Assembly: GCA_006384855.1 (NCBI GenBank)
Contig: VCJN01002649.1
Location: 100,851 to 164,850 of the forward strand
Direction: 5' to 3'
Source of the DNA: Tetraselmis striata
Taxonomy: Eukaryota > Chlorophyta > Chlorodendrophyceae > Chlorodendrales > Chlorodendraceae
Length of the DNA stretch: 64,000 nt
Below the pieces are notes generated by a model. That model was given only the letters and a program-made list of their open reading frames with translations, did no database searches and was not told where the DNA came from. This document shows positions 54,805-63,679 of this stretch, one piece after another (positions within the stretch are counted from its first letter, which is position 1; the number at the start of each line of letters is the position of its first letter). Made by a program: the position numbers and the translations under genes.

Positions 54805-55251
54805 TTGTCTATCCCCAAGAGGACAGAGGACCCGTTGAAGTGGTGGAAGAAACATGCTTCTTACTTCCCCCTCATTTCTGAATTAGCTCGGATTGCTTTA
54901 TGCGTGCCGGGCTCACAGATTGAGTGCGAGCGCGTGTGCTCTCTTGCTGGTCTTATCACCATGCACTTAAGAAATAGAATGAACCTGGATAATATGGGTG
55001 CCTGCGTCTTCATTTAGAAGAACCTGGACTTGGATGCCAGGGTCAGGGAGCTACTGGCGTCGTACTACGGGGAGGCTGCTTGCAGAGCCGTGGCGACGGA
55101 TCTACTCAAGCCATGCGGAGAGGACTGCCTGGCCAGCCAGGTCCTTGAGGGCGAGGGCGAGGGGGAGGCCAGCCGCATTCAATGGGAAGCGGTGGAGTCT
55201 ATGCTGGAGCAGTATGGAGCCGAGCCAGCGGATGAGGAGGCGGGGAATTAG
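54805..55251 (+). pseudogene. hAT transposase C-terminal fragment (dimerisation domain)
   Basis: The reading DPLKWWKKHASYFPLISELA, VPGSQIECERVCSLAGLI and LRNRMNLDNMGA is the hAT C-terminal dimerisation signature. A TAG at 55015-55017 is followed in frame by KNLDLDARVRELLASYYGEA and an acidic tail to 55251. Upstream, the tandem unit encodes an acidic DDDEDDPLLGLSPT segment that was probably joined to it before the poly-C expansion at 54788-54804. It resembles the minus-strand hAT relic at 33301-34240 in motif but is clearly a different lineage. Confidence 0.8.
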
Positions 55252-55514
55252 AGGGGTTTTATGCCATCATGCGTTTTTACGGGTGTTTCACTATGCATGC
55301 GCTGGGACACCGTCGCTGGACACACACAAATGTACACACAGTAGGCTTTTCCCCTCTGTAGGCAATTTAATTGTATATTACAACTTCCACCATGATTTCT
55401 GCCCCTCCGCATCCGCCATGGCTGCCCCTTTGCCCTTCACTGTCCCGCCCTTCCCTATAATCAGCAGTTTCGGTGCTACGGCAGTACTGGAAAGTGGATT
55501 GCAGCCCAACTCTG

Positions 55515-56307
55515 GTATTATCCAAGGATTACCCCTGGTACCGGCGGGTATCTGCGGTTATCACTGTCATAAATTTGGGTTGTTAGTGCCGTCGGAGTTC
55601 AAGCCCATATTCGAAAAGCCGCTAGATGGGCGGATATAGTCTTTGATTCGCCGCTACTTTATGAAAGCCCCATATTCGAAAAGCCGCTACGGATCCTTAT
55701 ATCGTAGATTCAGTCTAGGACGTCGTAGGTTCGATCTCCGAAGTTCCGCCTACGGGTAGATTTGCGGAAATCTGGGGGTTGAAAACGAGTGAAAATCTAG
55801 GACGTCCTAGATTGGCATCGAGGCCTTTCGGGGCCATTTGGTACGTATCCTGGGCCTTCCGGGCCACCCCCTGAGACACGCGTCGCGATTGCCGCCCAGC
55901 CCACCCTGCACCACCCGCGCCCGGGTCCTGCCGCCTATTCAGTGCCGCCCCGCCCGTTCGGTGCCATGCATATATAGGCGCCGGTTACAGGGCCTCGGTC
56001 ATGATGTATCCCTCCGTCCGGTTAGACTCGCTCTATTCCCCGTCGCTCGACCTTTACCAGACCCCACGATGGCGACCGAGGATGGAGCTGCGCCAACCGC
56101 GACTGGCGATCATCAGGACCCGGACGGCTCCTCCTGGCACTCGGGCACGGTGAGCTGACAGCCTATCGAGTAGAACGGGGAGGGCGTTCTGATTTTTGGT
56201 ACCGACGGGTGGGACAGTGAGCAGCGAGCAGTGATGCGGGCCGCGGCGGCTTTGGGTTGGCGGTGGCCCCATAATCCCGGCAGCGGGGGCTGGCGCAGGG
56301 GCGGGGC
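55515..56307 (+). repeat. Family B copy 2, segment 2
   Basis: It follows 44008-44750 closely (GCGGGTATCTGCGGTTATCA; TTCCGCCTA; TATATAGGCGCCG; the ATG at 56069). It is cut at 56307 by the Copia element. Confidence 0.85.
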
Positions 56308-56751
56308 TGTTGATACTAATATGCTGATGAGAGCGCTGAACTGCTGTGACTCGTAGCTGCTCTTTCTGCTCTAACAGGCTGCCACAGTGGTACTGCACCT
56401 CGGTACATTTAGGATTGCGCTCAGATGGGCAACAGGCTCAAGTGACTGTTGACCATTCATGTCCACACCAACAAAGCATAAAGTACTAGAAAAGTTACAT
56501 CAAACGTACCAGAACCAAGGTACAACGGTAACTACTAGATGCCATTTCAGTGGCCAGGATGCCACAGACCGGCTAGGCATGTTGCAAACATGCCCACCAG
56601 CCAAGTTGGAGAAACCTAGCCTTTGTAAATCACTTCGTTCTTCCCACCAGCTCCTCACTCGACCTGCAAGGTCGTGTTGCCGTCCTGTGCACTCACACTC
56701 ACCTGCTGCTGCTTGTCTGTCAGCTGCAGCCGCCTTGTGTCAACATTAACA
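56308..56751 (+). repeat. 5' LTR of the Copia element
   Basis: TGTTGATACTAATATGCTGA to CAACATTAACA, 444 bp, same length as the 3' LTR. It begins TG and ends CA. Confidence 0.97.
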
Positions 56752-56768
56752 GGTTATGGGCCTGATCG
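56752..56768 (+). promoter_or_regulatory. Primer-binding site, internal initiator-tRNA-Met type
   Basis: GGTTATGGGCCTGATCG directly follows the LTR end. It is complementary to an anticodon arm of the C-C-C-A-U-A-A-C-C type found in initiator tRNA-Met, not to a tRNA 3' end (no TGG start). Drosophila copia uses the same kind of site (GGTTATGGGCCCAGTC), primed by a half-tRNA. Confidence 0.75.
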
Positions 56769-56771
56769 CGC

Positions 56772-57452
56772 ATGTCCCTGCGCCACTCATCGTTGTTTTC
56801 GTCTTCGCTTCCACCTAGGTTTCTCAACCTCTGGGTTTCTCCGCTCGTCTCATCCTCGTCGTCCGCTGGCGTCCTCTGTCACCCCTCGCGCTTGAAGACC
56901 AAGGACTATGAGTCCTTCGCTCGTCCTGGTGATTTTGATGCTGCCTCATGGCTTCTTTGGCAGTTTCAGCTTGAGAGTCGTCTCACCAGCGAGGAGGGGT
57001 ATTCTAATATCTTTGTCGCTGATGACACCACAACCTCTGAGGACTGCCACGCCCAAGTCTTCCGCCTGCTGCTCAACCTGCTTCCTGGTAGGACCGCGGC
57101 GACTCACCTCCTGGACGTCAGCTACCGTTACAACACCCGTAAGGGCTACCACGCCCTGCAAGCCCTCAAGGCCGCTTTTGCTCCGCCACCTGAGACCTAC
57201 ATCTCCACCCTTGAGGGCTCCCTGTCTACCAAGCAATCTCCTCACGAGGACCTCGAATCGTTCATCGCCCGCCTGATGCTTGCCCGCCTGATGCTTGACA
57301 GAGCCGGCACGATTGTCACTGACGCCAAGCTGATCAACCACTTCCGTGATGGTCTGCGTCAACCTGACTTCAAGTCTGAGTACGACCACCTCCTTCGCAG
57401 CAGGCTTGACACCTTCCTTGAGGCAGCGAAGGCTGTCCGTCTCACCTCCTGA
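56772..57452 (+). CDS. Copia Gag, N-terminal part (226 aa to an in-frame TGA)
   Basis: This is the capsid-forming part of Gag. It contains the Copia Gag pattern: SWLLWQFQLESRLTSEEGYS at about 60-80, YNTRKGYHALQALKAAF (the W/Y-x-x-L-x-x-x-Y/F capsid helix region) at about 118-135, and the DLESFIARLMLARLMLDRAG plus LINHFRDGLRQPDF segments before the stop. The MLARLMLDR run contains a small internal duplication. TGA at 57450-57452 is followed in the same frame by coding sequence leading to the zinc knuckles, so the stop is a lesion or a read-through site. The ATG at 56772 is 20 bp from the LTR; a later start is possible. Confidence 0.85.
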   Translation: MSLRHSSLFSSSLPPRFLNLWVSPLVSSSSSAGVLCHPSRLKTKDYESFARPGDFDAASWLLWQFQLESRLTSEEGYSNIFVADDTTTSEDCHAQVFRLLLNLLPGRTAATHLLDVSYRYNTRKGYHALQALKAAFAPPPETYISTLEGSLSTKQSPHEDLESFIARLMLARLMLDRAGTIVTDAKLINHFRDGLRQPDFKSEYDHLLRSRLDTFLEAAKAVRLTS

Positions 57453-57518
57453 GCGCCTGCCGCCGAGTCAACTGCTGCAGCATTCCTGGCCGCGCCGCCC
57501 CCGTCGCAGCCGAGCGCC

Positions 57519-59150
57519 GTGAAGGATGGCAAATTGAGTGAGGCTGATCTCACTGCCCTGGTCGCAAGACTCAAAGAGGAGCTCTCTCCTCCTCAGCCCG
57601 GCGCTGAAGATGCAACCATGTCCAAGCTCGCCGCCATGCTGTCTTCCTTGGCGTCCGGCGGCGCTGGCCACTCGTCTACGCAGCCGTCAGACCGTCCCGG
57701 CGTCAACAAGCGCCGCTGCTATTACTGTGGCATCCCTGGCCACCCGAAGCGTGACTGCCGAAGCTACGCCCGGGACAAGGCCGCGGGCCGTGTTCACCCT
57801 GATCGCAACCCACCTGCAGGAGACGGCCGCGGCCGCCCTGACGCCGCTGGCGACAAGGAGCATGCCCACGTGGCCAAGGAATTTGCTTTTGTGGCGACCT
57901 CTCACCTCAACCTGCCCAGCTGCCCCACATCAGCAGAACGTCTGGCGCCCGTCACCACCGACTTCAACGTGATCACCCATTGCACCTTCTGTTGGAGCCG
58001 CTCTCACCTGCGCGAGGAGTGCTACAAGCTCCGGGCGGATATTGCGGATGGCAAGCGTCCCATGCTCCCCGAGGCTGATGTGGTGGTTACATCCATCATG
58101 CCACTTGCGGAGCCTGCCATGGGTGCTGAGCAGGAGACTGATGAGTCTAAGGCGCCCGCGGAGCCAGTGGAGTCTGCTGCGGCGTGTCATGAGTCTAAGG
58201 AGCCCGAGGAGTCAGGCGAGCCTGCCGCGGAGCCTGACGCGCTGGAGGCGTCCGCTGAGGATCCCGACGCCGAGCCCAAGTCACCTCATCGCCGCAACCG
58301 CCATCTGCGCCGCCGCCGCAACCATGCTGTGCGCCGCCGCAACCATGCGGCGCGCCAGGCTGCATGCGCCTTCCTACGCATCAGCGAAGGTGATTACGAT
58401 GCCTCGAGCGACAACAGCATGCCAGGCGCGGTGACTGTCAGCTCGTCTGGCGGCAGCTGCACACCGTGTGACTGGAGCCCGCCACAGGAGCGACCTCCCA
58501 CACATGATGCCGCTGACTACCCGGACGCCGTCCCTCCGTCTACACCGGATGCCATTGATCAACTGATCATGATGACTGCTGTCGACAACCTCTGCGATAC
58601 CGCCAGCGATGTGGATGTCCATGGTGATGACGGCAATGGCGACAGTGACAGCGAGTGCGAGCATGACGCTCTGGAGCGCGCGTTCCACTGGCGCCACACT
58701 GCGTCTCATCGCCCGGGTGTGTGCTACCCGGCCTACCTCACTCCTACCAAGACCGTTCCCTTCTTCCATCCATGTGGATATACTGCTGCGTTTGCCGCCC
58801 AGACGCTGCCGGACATCGCCTCCACACCGCCATTGCCTCACGCCGCCCTTGCCCGCTCGCCGACGCCGTTCCAGCCTCTTCCGTCTGTTACTGATGTCAA
58901 GGCCGACCCTGCTGCTTTTACCAAGGGCAAGCCGATTCGGATTTTGTCACTGTGTGCTGGCGCCCTTCACTCCATCGCGGAGGGCCTGGCCGAAGCTGGT
59001 GTCCCCATTGGCGACATGATCTGCTGCGAGACCGACAAGCACGTGCGCAAGGCCGGCCGGGTGGAGCAGGCGAGTGCGCATGCAAGCCCGCCATCCTCAT
59101 CAGATCCCTGCCAGCGCCATCCACGACTCCTACGGCCGCATCAACCCTGA
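57519..59150 (+). CDS. Copia Gag C-terminal part with two zinc knuckles, running into the DNA methyltransferase N-terminus
   Basis: Same frame as the upstream Gag. Residues 67-80 form a CCHC knuckle (CYYCGIPGHPKRDC) and residues 155-168 a second (CTFCWSRSHLREEC), which would bind the genomic RNA. Then follows an acidic, Glu/Pro/Ala-rich linker (about 190-255), an Arg-rich patch RNRHLRRRRNHAVRRRNHAA (about 257-280) that could be a nuclear localisation or nucleic-acid-binding signal, and more linker. From about residue 472 the methyltransferase begins: IRILSLCAGALHSIAEGLAE (SAM-binding motif I) and MICCETDKHVRKAGR (motif II). The frame is lost after about 59060; the remaining residues to 59150 are out of frame with the enzyme. 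Confidence 0.88.
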   Translation: MKDGKLSEADLTALVARLKEELSPPQPGAEDATMSKLAAMLSSLASGGAGHSSTQPSDRPGVNKRRCYYCGIPGHPKRDCRSYARDKAAGRVHPDRNPPAGDGRGRPDAAGDKEHAHVAKEFAFVATSHLNLPSCPTSAERLAPVTTDFNVITHCTFCWSRSHLREECYKLRADIADGKRPMLPEADVVVTSIMPLAEPAMGAEQETDESKAPAEPVESAAACHESKEPEESGEPAAEPDALEASAEDPDAEPKSPHRRNRHLRRRRNHAVRRRNHAARQAACAFLRISEGDYDASSDNSMPGAVTVSSSGGSCTPCDWSPPQERPPTHDAADYPDAVPPSTPDAIDQLIMMTAVDNLCDTASDVDVHGDDGNGDSDSECEHDALERAFHWRHTASHRPGVCYPAYLTPTKTVPFFHPCGYTAAFAAQTLPDIASTPPLPHAALARSPTPFQPLPSVTDVKADPAAFTKGKPIRILSLCAGALHSIAEGLAEAGVPIGDMICCETDKHVRKAGRVEQASAHASPPSSSDPCQRHPRLLRPHQP

Positions 59151-59870
59151 TGTCCAGTCCATCACTGACGACGAACTGGCGTCCCTTGGGCATGTCGACC
59201 TAGTGATTGCCTCACCGCCCTGCGCCCCGTTCTCAGCCGCCAACCCTCATCGCCTCATGCTCGCCGACCCGCGTGCTGGTGGGCTGTACGGTTCTATCGA
59301 TGTCGTCAAGCGTCTGGCGTCGATGCAGTCTGGTGGCGTCAACTTCATTCTCGAGAACGTCCCCGGTGCTGCGCGCTGCCATGAGATCGTTGAGGCTATG
59401 GGCACGCCAATTCTGGTCCGAGCGCACGAGCTTGGGTCAACAGCCAGACGCGATACAGTGGTATGGAGCAACATCCGTGACATCGATTTCTTCCGCGCTC
59501 ACTATCAGCAGGCCCAGCGGGCACCGCTGTCTGTTGGGGAGCTCCTTACCACACATGGCTTCTCTCCACGGTGGACCGCTCCTTCTCATCTGCAGCATGG
59601 CCTCTTCTCGAAGTTCGTCTCCCGCCGGGGCAGTTACGCCTACCGCATGACCACCGCCACGACAGACGTACCTGCCGTGCCCGGCAAAAGCATGCTTCTA
59701 CTCGACGGCGAGCCTGAAACCCCCATGTTTGGACATCGTGGCTGTGAGCATGGGCTTCCCGGCTGACACATTGGACATCCATGGTCTCTCGCTTGATCAT
59801 CGCCGCCTGATGCTGGGCGCCTGCATCGATGCCAACATCGGCAAGTGGCTGGCACTTGCCATCGTTAAAG
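58930..59870 (+). pseudogene. DNA (cytosine-5) methyltransferase domain, DNMT3-like, captured by the Copia element
   Basis: Catalytic motifs appear in canonical order over about 310 codons. Motif I: RILSLCAG (58938). Motif IV: DLVIASPPCAPFSAANP with the catalytic Cys codon at 59221-59223. Motif VI: FILENVPGA with the ENV Glu at 59353. Motif VIII: GSTARRDTVVWSNI (about 59437). Motif IX region: VSMGFPADTLDIHGLS (59744). Motif X: RRLMLGACIDANIGKWLALA (59801). The enzyme would transfer methyl from SAM to C5 of cytosine in DNA. The tight spacing, the INPDVQSITDDELASLGHVD segment before motif IV and the MGFP motif recall the DNMT3 group more than DNMT1; this is from memory. It spans frames 3, 1 and 2, with shifts at 59053-59095 and 59715-59740, so this copy is broken unless the shifts are sequencing errors or programmed. 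Confidence 0.88.
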
Positions 59871-60338
59871 CCAGTGCGTCAGAAGTTGCGCTACCCAGCA
59901 TCAAGTCGTTCCCGCAGTCGTGGGTGCTTGACACCGGCGCCACCTCTCACATGGTGGCCAACATCTCTGACTTCGCGGACTACAAGCCCATTTCCCCGCG
60001 CTAGATTCACGGACTGTGTGCACGAGCCGTCGGCATCGGCACTGTGCGAACCACCATTCCCGACGACAACGGCACTGCTCAGACCGTCGTTCTTCGCAAT
60101 GTGTTACACGTGCCAGATCTCGCGTTCCGCTCTGACAACCAGATCTATCGTCTCTTCAGTAGCCGGCAAGCTGAGGAGCACAATGCCCATCTCCAGATCA
60201 TCATCAACTCCCGCGGCAGCCGCCTCGAAGTGGGCGATACCGTCTTCCCGGTGGAGAGCGTCGACCGCATGTACGTGCTGCACAGCCGCATTGAGCGGTC
60301 TGGACCCCCAGCGGGCATCTCCCTCGTCTCTGCAGTGA
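59729..60338 (+). pseudogene. Copia aspartic protease, with in-frame TAG
   Basis: Frame 2 carries the end of the methyltransferase directly into SWVLDTGATSHMVANISDFA, the retropepsin active site D-T-G-A (Asp codon 59930-59932). After TAG at 60002-60004 the frame continues with GIGTVRTTIPDDNG and LRNVLHVPDLAF, the usual protease C-terminal flap and end in Copia elements. The single stop is therefore a nonsense lesion or a read-through point. The fusion order methyltransferase-protease without a gap shows that the enzyme was captured into the polyprotein and does not sit beside it. Confidence 0.85.
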
Positions 60339-63241
60339 AGCAAGACTCCAAGTATCTGTGGCATGCCAGGCTCGGTCACATCCATGAGCGCGCCATGGAC
60401 GCTCTGCGCGGCACCGCAGGCACGCAGGTTGACTACTCCACGCAGACGCGTCTACCGTTCTGCCACGCCTGCGCCATGATCAAGGCTACTGCAGCCCCGC
60501 GACCGCGCGCCTGTCATCCTCGACCAGATGCACCATGCCACATGCTGGGCTGCGACTTCTGGGAGAACCCCACCAGATCGCTGCAAGGCAACTCCTACGC
60601 GTTTGGAGCTGTTGACTACGCCAGCAGCTGGTGCTGCATTCTATTTGTCCGCTCCCGCGCCGCCGCTGTCGACTGCCTGCGCCGCGTCCTGGCGATCGCC
60701 CGCAGCATGGGGCACACCGTCCGTGCCCTACGTCTCGACAACGACAGCGTGTTCCGCAGTCGCGCCTTCATCGCTGAGTGTGACGCTCATGCACTGCGAC
60801 GTGAGTATTCTGCTCCCTACAGCCAGTTTCAGAATGGGCTGGTGGAGCGTACCTGGCGCACCTTGTGGACCTGGGGCCGCTGCATGCTGGCCTATGCTGG
60901 CCTTCCTACCCCGTACTGGCAGTTTGCCATGGCTACCGCTGTCTATCTGCACAACCGCACCCCCAGGAGCACCGGCGCTGCACCCATGTCCATCGTCGCC
61001 GCAGCCGCCCCTGATCTGTCCCATTTGCGCGTCTTCGGCTGTCCAGCGTACGTTCATCAACAGCGCGCTCAACGCATCAAGTCGGACCCCTCTGCTCGAC
61101 TCGACATCTTCGTGGGCTACGACGCTTTGCATGCGGACGACTGCTACCTCGTCTATTTTCCTGATACCAACACCACCGTGGCAACGCGCAACGTCACGTT
61201 CAACGAGCATTGGGTCCTGCCGGCTACCCCTTCACCTGCCACTGATGTGTGGCGGCATGCCACACAGGAGGGGGTGATGTGGCAGGAAGGGCATGCATCA
61301 ACTTCAGGAGGGGCATCTACCTCAGGAGGGGCATCGACCTTAGGAGGGGCATCCCGTCCACTGCGCCGTCCCGACAGTGACAGTGATGCCAGCGACAGCG
61401 ACGAAGATTTCTTCCCAAACGCCCAGCCTGAGCGAGATGAGACTCCCGAACCAGCCGGAGCCGGTGCCCCGCAGCCACCAGCAGTGACTCCCCAGCCTCC
61501 TACTCCTGCCGTCCCTGGTACAGCACGCCCTACAGTGCCAAACGCCCCGACGTCCAGCGGACCGCCACAGCCTGCCGGCTTGTCCCGATCAAGCCGCCCG
61601 CGCATCGACTACCGCAACCCCGTCAGCGCCCGCCACCTGGCATGGAGCAATCGAGATCATGCCCATCTGGCAGGCGAGGCACCCGGCGATCCGCAGACGC
61701 ACACGGAAGCTCTGACCGGTCCAGATGCACCACACTGGCTGGAGGCGATGTGGGTAGAATACCGATCCCTCATAGCCAGGAAGACGTGGGTACTGGTGAC
61801 CCTACCATCCGGCAGGAAGGCAGTCAGGTGCAAGTGGGTATTCAAGACCAAGCGCAACGCCGACGGCAGCCTGGCACGCTACAAGGCGCGACTGGTGGCC
61901 AAGGGCTTCAGCCAAGTGCATGGCATCGACTACAACGACACCTTCGCACCTACCGTGAAGTTCACCACGCTACGCATCATATTTTCCCTGGCAGCCCATT
62001 ACGGCATGGAGCTCGAGCAGACCGACATCGACTGTGCGTTCCTCTACGCAGACCTGGAGGAGGATATCTACATGACACAAGCCCCTGAGTTTGAACAGCA
62101 AGGCCCCAACGGAGAGGAGCTGGTCTACCACCTGAAGAAGAGCGTCTATGGCCTCAAGCAGGCGCCGCACGATTGGTACCTCAAGCTGCGGGAGCACATG
62201 CTGGGGCAGGGATTTGCTCAGCTCAAGACCGACCCCGGCGCTTACATCTACCGATCCGGCAACACCTTCAGCATTGTGGCGATCTACGTGGACGACATCC
62301 TGATCTGCAGCAACTGCACCACCTGGGTGGTTCAGTTCAAGCGCAACCTCGCTGACGAGTTCGACATCAAGGACCCGGGAGCCTGCACCTGGATTCTAGG
62401 CATGAAGGTGGAGCGCGACCGAGACGCGGGCACCATCAAGATACATCAAGGGAAGTACGTGACCGACCTGCTGGAGCGTTTCAACATGACAGACTGCAAC
62501 CCTGCTGATATTCCCAGCGTCGGCAACGATGCTCGTGACTCACCTGCGCTAGACGATCCAAGCATTTTCAGGAGCCTCATCGGCGGACTGATGTACCCCT
62601 CCACTGCCACCAGGCCTGACATCACTGAGGCCGTCAACCGCCTGTGCATAGCTATGTCAGCCCCAACTCGCGCACACATGGAAGATGCAAAACATGTTTT
62701 GCGCTACCTCAAGAAGTACCCTGATCGAGGCATCACCTTCGGCGGGAGCGACGTGCTGCTGCAGCTAGCTGGATGGTCTGACTCAAACCACGCCACGATG
62801 ACCAGCCAAGGCAAGGCCACCTGCGGATTCTACTTCACCATCTGCGGAGGAGCAGTGAGCTACAAGTCGCTGTTGCAGTCTATCGTCACCCTATCCACTG
62901 CGGAGGCGGAATACGTCGCCATGGCAATCGCCACTCAGGAGGTGATGTTCATCAGGCAGATGTTGCAGGAGCTGGGACTCGCACTTGACGGCCCTACCCC
63001 TATCGGAGAGGACAATCAAGCATGCATCGCTATCGCCACCAATGACGTGACATCCAGTCGTACCAAGCACATGGACATCCGCTACCACTTCGTGCGCGAG
63101 GCATGCAAGAATGGCGACATCAGTATCCACTACGTGGAAACCAGGGAGATGGCCGCCGACATGTTCACCAAGCCTCTACGCAACCCTCTCTTCGCCAAGT
63201 TTGCTGCAAAGGTCATGCAGTTCATCGAGGAGGGGTGTTGA
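60044..63241 (+). CDS. Copia Pol: integrase, reverse transcriptase, RNase H (1065 aa, open)
   Basis: This part is intact. GAG-pre-integrase HHCC: WHARLGH at 106-112 and CHAC. Integrase core: Asp171 (GCDFWE), Asp232 (LDND) and Glu268 (VERTWR), a D-D-35-E arrangement. Then the Copia-type DIFVGYDALHADDCYLVYF box and VTFNEHWV. A Ser/Gly-rich linker with GGASTSGGAST repeats precedes the reverse transcriptase: WLEAMWVEYRSLI (564), CKWVFKTKRNADGS, QTDIDCAFLYADLEEDIYM, SVYGLKQAPHDWYLKL and the catalytic YVDD at 748-751. RNase H: SDSNHA (Asp913), LSTAEAEYVAMA, GEDNQACI and ADMFTKPLRN. It should convert the RNA to cDNA and integrate it. The stop TGA uses the first bases of the 3' LTR. The stated start is only the first ATG after TAG 60002. 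Confidence 0.97.
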   Translation: MRTTIPDDNGTAQTVVLRNVLHVPDLAFRSDNQIYRLFSSRQAEEHNAHLQIIINSRGSRLEVGDTVFPVESVDRMYVLHSRIERSGPPAGISLVSAVKQDSKYLWHARLGHIHERAMDALRGTAGTQVDYSTQTRLPFCHACAMIKATAAPRPRACHPRPDAPCHMLGCDFWENPTRSLQGNSYAFGAVDYASSWCCILFVRSRAAAVDCLRRVLAIARSMGHTVRALRLDNDSVFRSRAFIAECDAHALRREYSAPYSQFQNGLVERTWRTLWTWGRCMLAYAGLPTPYWQFAMATAVYLHNRTPRSTGAAPMSIVAAAAPDLSHLRVFGCPAYVHQQRAQRIKSDPSARLDIFVGYDALHADDCYLVYFPDTNTTVATRNVTFNEHWVLPATPSPATDVWRHATQEGVMWQEGHASTSGGASTSGGASTLGGASRPLRRPDSDSDASDSDEDFFPNAQPERDETPEPAGAGAPQPPAVTPQPPTPAVPGTARPTVPNAPTSSGPPQPAGLSRSSRPRIDYRNPVSARHLAWSNRDHAHLAGEAPGDPQTHTEALTGPDAPHWLEAMWVEYRSLIARKTWVLVTLPSGRKAVRCKWVFKTKRNADGSLARYKARLVAKGFSQVHGIDYNDTFAPTVKFTTLRIIFSLAAHYGMELEQTDIDCAFLYADLEEDIYMTQAPEFEQQGPNGEELVYHLKKSVYGLKQAPHDWYLKLREHMLGQGFAQLKTDPGAYIYRSGNTFSIVAIYVDDILICSNCTTWVVQFKRNLADEFDIKDPGACTWILGMKVERDRDAGTIKIHQGKYVTDLLERFNMTDCNPADIPSVGNDARDSPALDDPSIFRSLIGGLMYPSTATRPDITEAVNRLCIAMSAPTRAHMEDAKHVLRYLKKYPDRGITFGGSDVLLQLAGWSDSNHATMTSQGKATCGFYFTICGGAVSYKSLLQSIVTLSTAEAEYVAMAIATQEVMFIRQMLQELGLALDGPTPIGEDNQACIAIATNDVTSSRTKHMDIRYHFVREACKNGDISIHYVETREMAADMFTKPLRNPLFAKFAAKVMQFIEEGC
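63227..63235 (+). promoter_or_regulatory. Polypurine tract of the Copia element
   Basis: GAGGAGGGG directly before the 3' LTR, overlapping the last codons of Pol. Confidence 0.8.
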
Positions 63242-63679
63242 TACTAATATCCTGATGAGAGCGCTGAACTGCTGTGACTCGTAGCTGCTCTTGCTGCTCT
63301 AACAGGCTGCCACAGTGGTACTGCACATGGGTACATTTAGGATTGCGCTCAGATGGGCAACATGCTCAAGTGACTGTTGACCATTCATGTCCACACCAAC
63401 AAAGCATAAAGTAATAGAAAAGTTACATCAAACGTACCAGAACCAAGGTACAACGGTAACTACTAGAGGCCATTTCAGTGGCCAGGATGCCACAGACCGG
63501 CTAGGCATGTTGCAAACATGCCCACCAGCCAAGTTGGAGAAACCTAGCCTTTGTAAATCACTTCGTTCTTCCCACCAGCTCCTCACTCGACCTGCAAGGT
63601 CGTGTTGCCGTCCTGTGCACTCACACTCACCTGCTGCTGCTTGTCTGTCAGCTGCAGCCGCCTTGTGTCAACATTAACA
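63236..63679 (+). repeat. 3' LTR of the Copia element
   Basis: 444 bp, TGTTGATACTAATATCCTGA to CAACATTAACA. It differs from the 5' LTR at seven sites by eye: ATG/ATC, TTTC/TTGC, CCTCGG/CATGGG (two), CAGG/CATG, TACT/TAAT and GATG/GAGG. Confidence 0.97.

Larger units (their letters stand above)
53889..55514 (+). mobile_element. hAT element (1626 bp) with 8-bp target duplication
   Basis: The ends are CAGGGTTGGGCTGCA (53889) and, reversed, CAGAGTTGGGCTGCA (55514): 15-bp TIRs with one mismatch. Flanks are GTATTAAC (53881-53888) and GTATTATC (55515-55522), an 8-bp duplication with one mismatch, and family B copy 1 has the single site at 44000-44007. Inside are a 373-bp tandem duplication and the C-terminal part of a hAT transposase, so it is a deletion derivative that needs a transposase from elsewhere. 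Confidence 0.88.
56308..63679 (+). mobile_element. Copia-type LTR retrotransposon carrying a DNA cytosine methyltransferase (7372 bp)
   Basis: A complete element: 444-bp LTRs (TG...CA), a 5-bp target duplication GGGGC (56303-56307 and 63680-63684), a primer-binding site, Gag with two CCHC knuckles, a cytosine-5 DNA methyltransferase domain, protease, integrase, RT and RNase H in Copia order, and a polypurine tract. It inserted into family B copy 2. The two LTRs differ at seven positions by eye (about 98.4 percent identity), so insertion was fairly recent. The reading frame has four interruptions upstream of pol: TGA at 57450, a shift at about 59053-59095, a shift at about 59715-59740 and TAG at 60002. 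Confidence 0.97.

Noticed and set aside
60528..61277. 249-aa frame-3 ORF inside the Copia pol gene
   Set aside because: It overlaps the integrase, has no domain, and follows codon composition of the true frame.
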